A DNA stretch of 64,000 nucleotides from Pseudohoeflea suaedae (lineage in GTDB: Bacteria; Pseudomonadota; Alphaproteobacteria; Rhizobiales; Rhizobiaceae): positions 620,001-684,000 of the forward strand of contig NZ_SMSI01000002.1 of the NCBI RefSeq assembly GCF_004354915.1, read 5' to 3'. The translations under genes and the position numbers were made by a program. Shown one piece after another: positions 45,532 to 53,802 of this stretch. The notes beneath the pieces are model-generated. The model worked only from the letters and a program-made list of their open reading frames with translations. It was not told the DNA's origin and did not search any database. Position 1 is the stretch's first letter, and each line of letters opens with the position of its first letter.

Positions 45532-46872
45532 TCAGTCGACCGACTTCAGGACGGTCCGCAGCGTCTCGACCATTTCCTCGATATGCGAGGGCTCGAGAAT
45601 GAGCGGCGGGGAGAGGGCGATGATGTCGCCGGTCACGCGGATCAGGAGACCGGCCTCGAAGCATTTTACGAACACTTCATAGGCGCGGGCGCCGATGGCG
45701 CCGTCACGGGAGTCGAGCTCGATGCCGGCGATGATGCCGATATTGCGGATGTCCTTGACGTAAGGCGCGTCACGCAGCGAGTGCACCTTGTCTTCCCAGG
45801 TCGGCGCCAGTTCCGCGCCGCGGGTCAGAAGCCCGTGCCTGGCGTAGATGTCGAGCGTCGCGATGCCGGCCGCGCAGGCCACCGGGTGGCCCGAATAGGT
45901 GTAGCCGTGGAACAGTTCGATCGTGTTTTCCGGCGCGTTCATGAAGGCGTCGTGGACGTGATCCTGCACGAAGACCGCGCCCATGGGGATGACGCCGTTG
46001 GTCAGACCCTTTGCGGTGGTGAAGATATCCGGCTTCACGCCGAAATAGTTGGACGCAAACGGCGTGCCGAGACGGCCGAAACCGGTGATGACTTCGTCGA
46101 AGATCAAGAGGATTCCATGCTTGTCGCAGATGGCGCGCAGGCGTTCGAGATAGCCCTTCGGCGGCAAGAGCACGCCGGTGGAGCCGGCCACCGGCTCGAC
46201 GATGACGGCGGCGATGGTTTCCGCGCCATGCAGCGCGACGACGCGTTCGAGATCGTCGGCGAGTTCCGCGCCGGTTTCCGGCTGGCCCTTCGAGAAGGCG
46301 TTGGCCGCGAGATTGTGGGTGTGGGAAATATGATCCACGCCGCCGAGCATGGTGCCGAAATGGCGGCGGTTGTTGACGATGCCGCCGACGGAAATGCCGC
46401 CGAAGCCGACGCCGTGATAGCCGCGCTCGCGGCCGATCAGCCGGGTGCGCGAGGCGTCGCCTTTCGCACGGTGATAGGCGAGCGCCATCTTGAGCGCGGT
46501 ATCGACCGATTCCGACCCCGAGCCGGTGTAGAAGACGTGGTTGAACCCGTCGGGCGCGATCTCCCTCAGCCGTTCGGCGAATTCGAAGGCGATCGGGTGG
46601 CCCATGTTGAAGGAGGGCGCATAGTCCATCTCCTCGAGCTGGCGGGCGACCGCATCGCGGATTTCCGCGTGGCCGTGGCCGGCATTGCAGCACCACAGGC
46701 CAGCGGTGCCGTCGAGAATGGTGCGGCCGTCATCGCTCGTATAGTGCATGCCCCTGGCACCCACCAGCATGCGCGGATTGGCCTTGAACTGGCGGTTGGC
46801 GGTAAACGGCATCCAGTAGGCGTCGAGCGCCTGGTTGGTGCCGGAGGGGCCGGGCTTGAACAACTCGTTCAT
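45532..46872 (-). CDS. Class III omega-amino acid–pyruvate aminotransferase
   Basis: PLP-dependent class III aminotransferase of 446 residues. N-terminal YWMPFTANRQFKANPRMLVGARGMHY, the PLP-phosphate loop YTGSGSESVDTALKMAL, the aspartate in LLIFDEVITGFGRLG and the catalytic lysine in FTTAKGLTNGVIPMG are typical of beta-alanine/omega-amino acid–pyruvate transaminases. ATG 46872 is used because similarity starts there (MNELFKPGP). It is divergent from an XRE–cupin regulator, a pairing seen for amine and polyamine catabolism. Substrate could be beta-alanine, taurine or a diamine. Confidence 0.88.
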   Translation of the reverse strand: MNELFKPGPSGTNQALDAYWMPFTANRQFKANPRMLVGARGMHYTSDDGRTILDGTAGLWCCNAGHGHAEIRDAVARQLEEMDYAPSFNMGHPIAFEFAERLREIAPDGFNHVFYTGSGSESVDTALKMALAYHRAKGDASRTRLIGRERGYHGVGFGGISVGGIVNNRRHFGTMLGGVDHISHTHNLAANAFSKGQPETGAELADDLERVVALHGAETIAAVIVEPVAGSTGVLLPPKGYLERLRAICDKHGILLIFDEVITGFGRLGTPFASNYFGVKPDIFTTAKGLTNGVIPMGAVFVQDHVHDAFMNAPENTIELFHGYTYSGHPVACAAGIATLDIYARHGLLTRGAELAPTWEDKVHSLRDAPYVKDIRNIGIIAGIELDSRDGAIGARAYEVFVKCFEAGLLIRVTGDIIALSPPLILEPSHIEEMVETLRTVLKSVD

Positions 46873-46979
46873 GGAGAGACTCCTGATTTTCCGGAGCCAG
46901 AATGACGCGAACATGATCCCGGAAATAGTCTGTTTCTTGTTTCAGCCAATCCATTGTTTTCATTGCTGGCGATCCAAAA

Positions 46980-47008
46980 GTGTTTATGATCGCGACCATG
47001 GTAAACAC
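46980..47008. promoter_or_regulatory. Inverted repeat over the XRE–cupin start codon
   Basis: GTGTTTA (46980–46986) and TAAACAC (47002–47008) are perfect inverted arms 15 bases apart, centred at the preferred ATG of the regulator (46998). A plausible autoregulatory operator; it is also compatible with control of the divergent aminotransferase, whose start is about 110 bases away. Confidence 0.45.
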
Positions 47009-47567
47009 GGCAGACGAGCTTTCCCGCGACGTTGGCCTGAGGCTTCGCGCCATCCGCGAGGCGCACGGGCTGTCGCAGCGCGAGCTGGCGCGGCGGGCAG
47101 GGGTGACCAACGGTTTCATCTCGCAGCTCGAAGCCGCCAAGATCAACACCTCGCTTTCAGCCCTCAAGCGGGTGCTCGACGGCATTCCGCTCGGCCTGTC
47201 GGAATTCTTCGCCTTCGAGCCGCAGCGCCAGGACAAGGTCTTCTATGCAGCCGAGGAACTCACCGAGATCGGCAAGGGCAAGATTTCCTACAGGCAGATC
47301 GGCTCGAGCCTGTTCGGGCACAGCCTGCAGATGATCTACGAGGTCTATGAACCGGGTGCGGATACCGGCCGCGTCATGCTCAGCCATGAAGGCGAGGAGG
47401 CGGGCCTCGTCATCGAGGGACGCATCGAGGTGACCGTCGACGGCGAACGCAAGATCCTCGGCCCCGGCGACGGCTACCTGTTCCAGAGCAACCGCCCGCA
47501 CCGCTTCAAGGCGCTCAGGAACGAACGCTGCGTGCTGGTGAGCGCGTGTACCCCACCGACGTTTTAG
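46998..47567 (+). CDS. XRE–cupin transcriptional regulator (PuuR-like)
   Basis: Regulator of about 189 residues with an N-terminal helix-turn-helix (LRLRAIREAHGLSQRELARRAGVTNGFISQLEAAKINTS, about residues 12–50) and a C-terminal cupin domain (VMLSHEGEEAGLVIEGRIEVTVDG ... DGYLFQSNRPHRFKAL). This is the PuuR/SutR-type architecture that often controls putrescine or amino-acid catabolism. In-frame GTG 46980 and ATG 46986 are alternatives to ATG 46998; none has a clear Shine-Dalgarno. Its stop is followed by a run of eight or nine G bases and then the AT-richer island. Confidence 0.87.
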   Translation: MVNTADELSRDVGLRLRAIREAHGLSQRELARRAGVTNGFISQLEAAKINTSLSALKRVLDGIPLGLSEFFAFEPQRQDKVFYAAEELTEIGKGKISYRQIGSSLFGHSLQMIYEVYEPGADTGRVMLSHEGEEAGLVIEGRIEVTVDGERKILGPGDGYLFQSNRPHRFKALRNERCVLVSACTPPTF

Positions 47568-48377
47568 GGGGGGGGATTGTGGTGCAGCAGATCCCGGATG
47601 CATTTTTGGGGCTGGGAGCGGAATGACGGCTGTTGGCTTCGACGATGGCGGAAGCGGTCGTTTTTTTGTCCGCCTAAGGGCAACGCACTTGCCTTGACAG
47701 GCGCTGAGGGAGGCCTTCCTGAGATTAAGGCGTTGCAAACCAACGGGTCTAAACTCAGGCAGTGAAACACGATGTCTCAGCTCGTCGTACTAGGATTATA
47801 GGAGCGGACGGCATACCGCAGTATACAAACCCCTGTCATGATCGATTACTGATTGGCGAGCTTGTTAGAGCGCTATAGTGGTACGAACGCCTACCTTCCA
47901 TCGAACTAGCGAACTTGAAACCTAGCATGGCCTAACCTACATGATTTGTTGAAAGCGGCGCTGAGGATGTTTTAACCTTTGCATGTGATCGTGGCTTTGG
48001 CGATTTTGTCGCCTCAAAAAAGCGCTTGCAAATATGAACCTCATTGCTGCATATGCGTTAATTAATACGAGCACACGCGAGCGGACTGGAATTTCCATCG
48101 AGAAATTCTGGAAAGCCATCCGAAGCTTCAGTTACCTGCTTGCGGGTTAACGGAGCGAGTTCGTAACCGCTAGATTTTGGACTTCGTCAGGCCTGACGCC
48201 TCCAAGATGGTTGTTACGATCCGTAGGTGTGAGAGATACGACGCGAGGAATAATGTTTCCAGCGATCAATCTCGTTGTTCGAAAGCAAGCGAAAATACGT
48301 ACAGTGTGCATAGGCGCATTGTCGGAAATAAAGGAAGGCCTGCGGCGCTGAACTAGCGTAGCGGGCCTTCTTGGTTT
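47568..48377. other. 810-base AT-richer stretch without a supportable gene
   Basis: Between the XRE–cupin gene and the two-gene module there is no convincing coding sequence on either strand. The only in-frame stretches are about 60 codons long and lack ribosome sites or recognisable protein sequence. Base composition shifts from the GC-rich third-position pattern of the chromosome to near-even composition with many A/T-rich words. A poly-G run opens the stretch just after the upstream stop (about 47567–47576). It may be the edge of an acquired segment with decayed genes, or may hold regulatory or small-RNA sequence that cannot be recognised by eye. Confidence 0.6.
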
Positions 48378-49256
48378 TCAGACCACATAGTCATTGGGCG
48401 CGATGTTGACGTGTTTCTCTTTAGGAATTCCATTTCCACCGTGACAGTTTTCATACGAGGCTCTCAGCTTTCCTCTGACGGGTTCGCAGTCAAAATGAAA
48501 GCAATAGTCGTAACTGCCTCCTAACCGGCTCCTTGCGTTTAACAAACAATCCAAATTGTGTGCTGCCGCCGCGCTGTTCCTGAAAAAGCCGTGTCGATGT
48601 TTGCCGGGACTTTTGAAAAATAACTGACCGTCGCTTAAGCAACGCTTTTGGTCTCCAGGCGGCGTCAACCAAGGGTGCCTTGCGTGGAATGAGGATACCT
48701 CGGCCTCGACAAGCGCTTTTGGGTTGTCGCTTTCCATGACTTCATCGAATATTCTGCGCAGCATCCTATCCAGTGCTTGGCTGCGAAAATTACGACGAGG
48801 TAACAGAAGTGGGTTTAGGTTCGGGAGGCCGGTTTCATGAGATATCAATGCCGAGACTTCGCGTAGCTTGGCAGATGCGGTAAGAACCTTTTCCTCAAAT
48901 TCGCCCAGCAAGCGATTGGCTTCGTTTCCATTTGATGCCTTATAAAAATTCGGCAGGGTTATGCGATAGGGTAGGGAAAATGGAAAAAAACTATTCAGGA
49001 ATTCCGTAGTGCTGCGGTCTGCAAAATCGACGTAGATCAAAAGTGTGACGATGGGATCTTTCTCAGGACGGGAGGCGCAGAATGCGTTCGCCTCTGTGAT
49101 GAGCTTGTGGGCGTGCTGTGGGTGGTAGGCGCCCTTCCAGGGATTTGGCGATAAAATCAACTTACCACCCGGTGCCAACCTATTAGAAGAAACCTTCCGA
49201 AGGCGGTCGAACGCTATTGTAGGCACCCCCCCAATTACAAGCATATGCGTGGTCAT
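48378..49256 (-). CDS. Protein of unknown function, second gene of an accessory two-gene module
   Basis: Protein of 292 residues that I do not recognise. The N-terminus is MTTHMLVIGGVPTIAFDRLRK, followed by LSPNPWKGAYHPQHAHKL and a TLLIYVDFADRST strand-like segment. The last ~80 residues are rich in potential metal ligands: RHGFFRN, AAAHNLDCLL, YCFHFDCEPVRG, YENCHGG and a terminal KHVNIAPNDYVV, suggesting a metal-binding or nuclease-like domain (inference only). Codon use is clearly less GC-rich than in neighbouring genes. Its ATG overlaps the TGA of the upstream gene by one base (TGATG), so the two products are made together. No signal peptide or membrane segment is seen. Confidence 0.75.
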   Translation of the reverse strand: MTTHMLVIGGVPTIAFDRLRKVSSNRLAPGGKLILSPNPWKGAYHPQHAHKLITEANAFCASRPEKDPIVTLLIYVDFADRSTTEFLNSFFPFSLPYRITLPNFYKASNGNEANRLLGEFEEKVLTASAKLREVSALISHETGLPNLNPLLLPRRNFRSQALDRMLRRIFDEVMESDNPKALVEAEVSSFHARHPWLTPPGDQKRCLSDGQLFFKSPGKHRHGFFRNSAAAAHNLDCLLNARSRLGGSYDYCFHFDCEPVRGKLRASYENCHGGNGIPKEKHVNIAPNDYVV

Positions 49257-49954
49257 CAGGCATGCCTGTGGAGAAGGGCCGCTACGACGTCTAGAGGAAG
49301 AGACACCGAAGACAGCTGCCTTTTGTCGAGCGCGTCAATTACAGCATGTAACACAGTACGAACTTCGGTAGAGGTACGATTTTTTGCACTGGCAGTTTTC
49401 GCTGCAAACTGCTCGGCAGCATAACCCCGATCGGTCAGCCAGCGCGCGATATTCTGCATAATCGCGGCATCTCGATTGGCAATACCATCCTCTGCGACAT
49501 AGCTTGGATCAATCTCCTCATAACTACCATTTTCCGGCTCTTTTTCGTCGTCAAGGAAGGTAAAATTGTTGAGATTGATGTAGCGCTTGCCAGCCGAAAG
49601 TGGCACTGAAAAAGCTGCCCAAAACTTGTAGTTAAAGCGCGTGCTTGTATTTGGTGACTTTGTCACATCCAGAACTTCTGAAGCTCCCCCCGTGCTAAGT
49701 CCGGCTTCGGCGTCTCCGCTTCGTACTAGAGATTGCACATTCTTAAATGAGCCACCTAGAACAATTTCGTATTCCGGAAGATATTTTTTAATGAATTCGC
49801 CCAGCGTCAATTCGTGCGACTTTATGACCTTTAACTCTTCCCCAAGATCCTTGCCAAGCTTGCTTAGCAAATAGGGCCTTCCAGTTATCAGGGCTGCTTC
49901 TGCCAATTTTTTGACTTTTTGCTCTACCTCAGCGATGGTTCGAATTGTCGCCAT
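49256..49954 (-). CDS. Protein of unknown function with possible LOTUS/OST-HTH-like N-terminus
   Basis: Protein of 232 residues, first gene of the module. ATG 49954 has GGAG at good spacing (GAGGAGTTTAATC). About residues 20–80 (RPYLLSKLGKDLGEEL ... LTLGEFIKKYLPEYEIVLGGS) resemble the OST-HTH/LOTUS RNA-binding fold in pattern, then FWAAFSVPLSAGKRYINLNNFTFLDD, and a C-terminal helical region (NIARWLTDRGYAAEQFAAK; VLHAVIDALDKRQLSS). The LOTUS reading is tentative. Soluble, lysine-rich and AT-rich relative to the chromosome. Together with the next gene it looks like an acquired cassette of defence, toxin or RNA-processing type, but nothing proves this. Confidence 0.72.
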   Translation of the reverse strand: MATIRTIAEVEQKVKKLAEAALITGRPYLLSKLGKDLGEELKVIKSHELTLGEFIKKYLPEYEIVLGGSFKNVQSLVRSGDAEAGLSTGGASEVLDVTKSPNTSTRFNYKFWAAFSVPLSAGKRYINLNNFTFLDDEKEPENGSYEEIDPSYVAEDGIANRDAAIMQNIARWLTDRGYAAEQFAAKTASAKNRTSTEVRTVLHAVIDALDKRQLSSVSLPLDVVAALLHRHA

Positions 49955-50136
49955 GATTAAACTCCTCAAAATTAAAAAAAATAATGGCGATATATTAAAA
50001 ATGAAATCGCTGCCCACATTTCAAACTGCACCATAACGCATGTCTCTACACCTGAGAAGCCGGACTTGTCGTAGCTGCCAACTTCGATCATCGATCTGAG
50101 AAGCCGTGATTTTACGAGGGTGTATCATCCCACCAC

Positions 50137-51198
50137 CTACCCACAACTCTTCGCCCCCTTCAGCGCATCCATCCTCTCGTCCCGCTCCAGTTTGCCATAC
50201 CGCGCCACCGCATCATAAAAACGCGGATAGTCTTCGCCGCAGAGCTCAAAAAGCCGAATAAAGTGGTCGACATTGTCGTTGTAGACCGAGGTGGCTGCCA
50301 ATTTGGCGTTGTTGATCGGCGTGGCGAACCAGCCGTCATAGGCGCGGTCGCCGCTCCATTTCGTGTCGCGTAGTTTTTCGTAGCGGGTGCGCAGGCGGGT
50401 GAGGGCGGCGTCCTTGGCTTTGCGCTTTTCGGCATCAGAGCCGGGGTTTTGGTAGATTTTTTGCAGTTCTTCGCGGGTCTTGCCGATGAGGCCCACGAAT
50501 TCCGCCTGGCGCTTGCGGTCGGCCTCGTAGGCGCGGATGCCCTTGGTGTCGCCATGGGCGCTCAAATATTTGCGCACCCCGGTCGTCTCGACCGCGACCG
50601 CGAAGGCCTCGTTGAACGGCGTGTCGCCCTTCACATAGACCCGCTGATGGGCGAGTTCGTGAAAGACGATTCCCGCCAGATAGGTTCTGTCGGCGCGGAA
50701 CATGGTGCTCAAAAGCGGATCGCTCGTCAGCCCGAGCGTCGAATAGGCGTTGATGCCCGAAATATGGACGTCGAACCCTTCGTCCTTCATCCTGCGGGCC
50801 TCGCGAAGCGCGTCCTTGGGATCGAAAAAACCCTGATAGGGCACGCAGCCGAAGACGGGGAAGCATTTGACATGCGGGGCGAGCGAGAATTCGGGGGCCG
50901 CGAAGACCGCCCAGGTCACGTAATCGCGCTCGATGTCGACATAGCTGCGGTAGCTGTCATTGTCCGGCAGGTCGAGTTCGGTAATCGCGAACTGCCTTAT
51001 CTCGTGGGCGGCTTCCATGCGGTTGCGCAGGGGTTCGGGCGTTCCGGGCCTTTCGATCAGCCGCTCGACATCCTGCCGGGCGGCCATGAGTTGCAGATGC
51101 CCGTCGAGCGATTGCGCGTAATAGGAGACCGTGGTGCAGCCGGACACCGAGAGGAGGGCTGCCAGCACGCCGGCACGACGAAGAATTCCGCATTTCAC
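50137..51198 (-). CDS. Putative zinc aminopeptidase lipoprotein
   Basis: Protein of 353 residues from GTG 51198. The N-terminus KCGILRRAGVLAALLSVSGCTTV is a lipoprotein signal with lipobox VSGC, so the protein is membrane-anchored in the periplasm. The zinc-peptidase motif HELAHQRVY (HExxH) lies near residue 190, with a downstream NEAFAVAVE glutamate as likely third ligand. This is the COG4324 predicted aminopeptidase family, of usual length. The longer frame to 51261 would spoil the signal peptide. Codon use returns to the GC-rich chromosomal type here, marking the right boundary of the AT-richer island. Substrate unknown. Confidence 0.84.
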   Translation of the reverse strand: MKCGILRRAGVLAALLSVSGCTTVSYYAQSLDGHLQLMAARQDVERLIERPGTPEPLRNRMEAAHEIRQFAITELDLPDNDSYRSYVDIERDYVTWAVFAAPEFSLAPHVKCFPVFGCVPYQGFFDPKDALREARRMKDEGFDVHISGINAYSTLGLTSDPLLSTMFRADRTYLAGIVFHELAHQRVYVKGDTPFNEAFAVAVETTGVRKYLSAHGDTKGIRAYEADRKRQAEFVGLIGKTREELQKIYQNPGSDAEKRKAKDAALTRLRTRYEKLRDTKWSGDRAYDGWFATPINNAKLAATSVYNDNVDHFIRLFELCGEDYPRFYDAVARYGKLERDERMDALKGAKSCG

Positions 51199-51280
51199 GT
51201 AGACTGATCCCCAGGCGATTGCTGACTTGAGTTTGGTAGCCGATATCGACCCGCAGGTCATCCGGTCTGCCTCATGCCGG

Positions 51281-51817
51281 TCAGGTGTCGCCGCCGTTTC
51301 GGGCCGGTTTAAGGCGCGCCATGATAAAGGCGTCGCGATAGTCGCCGTCGACGAAGACGAACTGCTTCAGCCGGCCTTCCACCTCGAAGCCGCATTTCCG
51401 GTAGAGGTCGATGGCGCGCTCATTGCCATCCCAGACATAGAGCTGGAGACGGGTGAGCCGCAGCCAGTTGTCGGCAAGCGAGATCAGCGCATCCATGAGC
51501 GCGGGGCCGACGCCGCGCCCGCGGAAATCGGGATGGGTGGCGACGAGATCGATCTCGCCGCCATGGCTGAGGCGCGGCCTGTCGGGCCAGGTTTCGAGTT
51601 CGCCGTAGCCGGCGACGCGGCCCTCTATCTCGGCGACGATCTTGTAGCGGCCCGGCACGTCGGCGATCCAGTCGGCCACCACGCTCATCGGGTGATAGGG
51701 CAGCCGCTGCGTGCCGAGATTGACCGGGCGCGAATTCAAAATCTCGGCCATCGGTTCGAGATCGGTCTCGCGCACATGGCGGATGGTGATGTGGGCCCTG
51801 GTCTGCGGAAAATCCAT
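51281..51817 (-). CDS. GNAT-family N-acetyltransferase
   Basis: Acetyltransferase-fold protein of 178 residues. The acetyl-CoA motif A is DLVATHPDFRGRGVGPALMDALI (about residues 89–111), and YVWDGNERAIDLYRKCGFEVEGRLKQFVF is motif B. The C-terminal DGDYRDAFIMARL resembles YhhY/PhnO-like members. It starts 66 bases after the Cds1-like gene on the same strand. Substrate cannot be given. Confidence 0.85.
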   Translation of the reverse strand: MDFPQTRAHITIRHVRETDLEPMAEILNSRPVNLGTQRLPYHPMSVVADWIADVPGRYKIVAEIEGRVAGYGELETWPDRPRLSHGGEIDLVATHPDFRGRGVGPALMDALISLADNWLRLTRLQLYVWDGNERAIDLYRKCGFEVEGRLKQFVFVDGDYRDAFIMARLKPARNGGDT

Positions 51818-51882
51818 GTGGTGTCTCCTGACGTGCCGCGAGCCGAACCTCGATGCCGGTCAGCGCGGCCATATCGTCCCGC

Positions 51883-52998
51883 TCAGCCGATGGCGGACGG
51901 CAGCGTCATGGTGCCGGTTTCGAGGAATGTGTCCAGCGCCTCCTGCCAGGGGGCGAGATCGAAACCCTGCGCGGCGATCCAGTCGTCGTCGTAATAGGTG
52001 CTGGTGTAGCGGCCGCCGCTGTCGCAGATGAGCGAGACGAGGGAGCCGGTCTGCCCGGCCTTGCGCATTTCGGACGCGACCCAGCAGAGACCGAAGAAAT
52101 TGGTGCCCGTCGAGCCGCCGACGCGGCGGAAGATCCGGTCGGAGAGAACGCGCATGGCGGCAAGCGATGCCGCATCCGGGATGCGGATCATGTGGTCGAT
52201 CACGTCCGGCAGGAAGGAAGGCTCCACGCGCGGGCGGCCGATGCCCTCGATGCGCGAACTCCTGGCGCAGGTCGCGCCGCGATTTCCGGTGCGGAAGCAC
52301 TCGTGGAAGGCGGAATGTTCGACATCGACCACGCAGAGGCGGGTGCCGAGGTTCCTGTAGCGGATGTAGCGGCCGATCGTGGCCGAGGTGCCGCCGGTTC
52401 CCGCGCTCATCACCACCCAGTCGGGCTCGGGGCACTCTTCCTCTTCCATCTGCGCGAAGATGCTTTCGGCGACATTGTTGTTGCCGCGCCAGTCGGTCGC
52501 CCGTTCGGCGAAGGTGAACTGGTCGAGATAGTGCCCGCCGGTCTCATCGGCGATCGCCTGGGCGGCGGAATAGACCTCGCCGGCAGTGTCGACGAAATGG
52601 CAGCGCCCGCCGAAACGCTCGATCTCGAGGATTTTCTGGGCCGACGTGCTGCGCGGCATCACCGCGACGAAGGGCAGGCTCAGCAGCTTGGCGAAATAGG
52701 CTTCCGACACGGCGGTCGAGCCCGAGGAGGCTTCCACCAGGGTCGTGCCCTGGGTGATGTGGCCGTTGCAGATGCCGTAGAGGATCAGCGACCGGGCGAG
52801 GCGGTGCTTGAGACTGCCCGTCGGGTGGGTGCTCTCGTCCTTGAGATAGATGGAGATGCCGTCGAGGCCGGGAAAGAACGGCTTGATCAGATGCGTGTCC
52901 GCCGAGCGGCGGGCGTCGCCGCGCAGAAGGGTCAGGGCGCGGCCGATCCAGTTGCGCTCGGCGCAATCGGGCAGCGGCGGCAGCGTCAGGCAGTCCAT
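51883..52998 (-). CDS. PLP-dependent cysteine synthase-like enzyme (Cds1 type, cysteine desulfhydrase)
   Basis: Fold-type II PLP enzyme of about 371 residues. The Schiff-base lysine lies in [13 protein letters not shown], the phosphate-binding glycine loop is [17 protein letters not shown], and [16 protein letters not shown] near the N-terminus is typical of the group represented by mycobacterial Cds1, which degrades cysteine to sulfide, ammonia and pyruvate. ATG 52998 is preceded by GAGGGA five bases upstream; ATG 53010 and 53022 and the far start at 53061 are alternatives. Divergent from the cobalamin riboswitch/metH unit, making a sulfur-metabolism neighbourhood. Confidence 0.83.
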   Translation of the reverse strand: MDCLTLPPLPDCAERNWIGRALTLLRGDARRSADTHLIKPFFPGLDGISIYLKDESTHPTGSLKHRLARSLILYGICNGHITQGTTLVEASSGSTAVSEAYFAKLLSLPFVAVMPRSTSAQKILEIERFGGRCHFVDTAGEVYSAAQAIADETGGHYLDQFTFAERATDWRGNNNVAESIFAQMEEEECPEPDWVVMSAGTGGTSATIGRYIRYRNLGTRLCVVDVEHSAFHECFRTGNRGATCARSSRIEGIGRPRVEPSFLPDVIDHMIRIPDAASLAAMRVLSDRIFRRVGGSTGTNFFGLCWVASEMRKAGQTGSLVSLICDSGGRYTSTYYDDDWIAAQGFDLAPWQEALDTFLETGTMTLPSAIG

Positions 52999-53164
52999 GA
53001 AATCCCTCATATGCTCGACCATGCGGCAGTGGTTCCGGTGGTGTAGAGCGTGCTTTAGCACATGCCGTCGACAGGGCGACAGACAGGTCGCGACAAAAAG
53101 CCATGTGATCCATGCGTGCGAGAGATTGACCCCGCGGCGGCGAGCTGTACCATATGTGGTGTTC

Positions 53165-53385
53165 GAGGTTCTTCCGATTCCTGACGGAATGGGGAGCTAA
53201 GACGGGAATTCGGTGCGCGTGCCATGGAGCGCGCAAGTCCGAAGCTGCCCCCGCAACTGTAAGCGGAGAGCTTTCATTCGATAGGCCACTGGTCCGAACC
53301 GGACCGGGAAGGCGGAATGAGGGCCGTGACCCGCGAGCCAGGAGACCTGCCTCGGGCGTGAAACCGTAACGGGCGGGGAGTCCGG
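53165..53385 (+). ncRNA. Cobalamin (AdoCbl) riboswitch upstream of metH
   Basis: The conserved core is explicit: CCGCAACTGTAAGCGG at 53251–53266 preceded by GAAGCTGCC, then GCCACTG at 53285–53291, GGGAAGGCG, and the B12 box GAGCCAGGAGACCTGCC at 53335–53351. The boundaries are approximate. Such elements bind adenosyl- or methylcobalamin and usually reduce expression of B12 synthesis, transport or B12-independent enzymes. Here the next substantial gene on the strand is the B12-dependent methionine synthase, over 400 bases downstream, with only a small doubtful frame between. Confidence 0.93.
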
Positions 53386-53427
53386 CGCGATGTTCCGGGC
53401 CGTCTATCGCGACCGTCCGAACTGGCG

Positions 53428-53463
53428 AAGTTCCCCTGCCGAATGTGCAAGAGGCAGGAACTT
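53428..53463 (+). promoter_or_regulatory. Hairpin downstream of the riboswitch (possible expression platform)
   Basis: Arms AAGTTCCCCTGCC and GGCAGGAACTT pair over 11 bp with a two-base bulge around a 12-base loop. No T run follows, so if it is the switch platform it would act by blocking elongation with Rho or by translation control rather than as a classical terminator. Confidence 0.5.
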
Positions 53464-53548
53464 GGATCAGCACACACCTTCAGGTTTTCCGGCGCGAGGA
53501 TCGGCGGCGCGGGGCCGTCACACTCTTCCCGAACCGGAAACCGTCTTC

Positions 53549-53737
53549 ATGGAATGGCTCGTCTCGCGCAGGCCGGAAGCCGATCTCGCCGCCGCGGCTC
53601 GTTCCGAGCTTCGCCGGCTCAGGTCTTTCGGCAAGCCGCACAAGGGCGTCGAGCGCCTGACGCGGCTGTTCGCCGAACTCGTCAACGAGTTGGAAGATCA
53701 CCGGAATTCTTCCCAAGCCTCGATGCCGGCGAATTAG
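53549..53737 (+). CDS. Possible small protein between riboswitch and metH (doubtful)
   Basis: Frame of 62 codons starting MEWLVSRRPEADLAAAARSE, arginine- and leucine-rich and probably helical, with an HKGVERLTRLFAELVNELED segment. An upstream extension to 53390 would overlap the hairpin and is unlikely. No clear ribosome site precedes the ATG. If real, it would be the first gene under the riboswitch. Its high-GC frame could equally be chance. Confidence 0.3.
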   Translation: MEWLVSRRPEADLAAAARSELRRLRSFGKPHKGVERLTRLFAELVNELEDHRNSSQASMPAN

Positions 53738-53744
53738 TTCCGAA

Positions 53745-53772
53745 TTGACATAAAGATATGTTTATGTGATTA
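53745..53772 (+). promoter_or_regulatory. metH promoter with 20-bp near-palindrome
   Basis: TTGACA (53745–53750) with TGATTA (53767–53772, spacing 16) is a candidate promoter immediately before metH. It is overlapped by ACATAAAGATATGTTTATGT (53748–53767), whose outer 7-bp arms ACATAAA/TTTATGT are perfect, with one mismatched pair only in the centre. The form resembles operators of ArsR-type methionine-cycle regulators (SahR/SamR), named here from family knowledge and not shown. Confidence 0.6.
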
Positions 53773-53802
53773 CCTCTCTCGAATCCGAGAGAGAGTAAAC
53801 GC

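Noticed and set aside
47937-48119. 60-codon minus-strand frame in the AT-richer gap
   Set aside because: No ribosome site, no recognisable protein pattern and length within chance expectation for this composition.
50052-50106. Direct repeat CTGAGAAGCCG at 50052–50062 and 50096–50106, near the right edge of the AT-richer island
   Set aside because: Eleven bases, both copies on the same side of the island, with no matching copy found at the left edge; it does not support an attachment site or target duplication.
53390-53548. N-terminal extension of the small frame before metH
   Set aside because: It overlaps the riboswitch-associated hairpin and lacks a ribosome site; only the 53549 start was considered, and that with low confidence.
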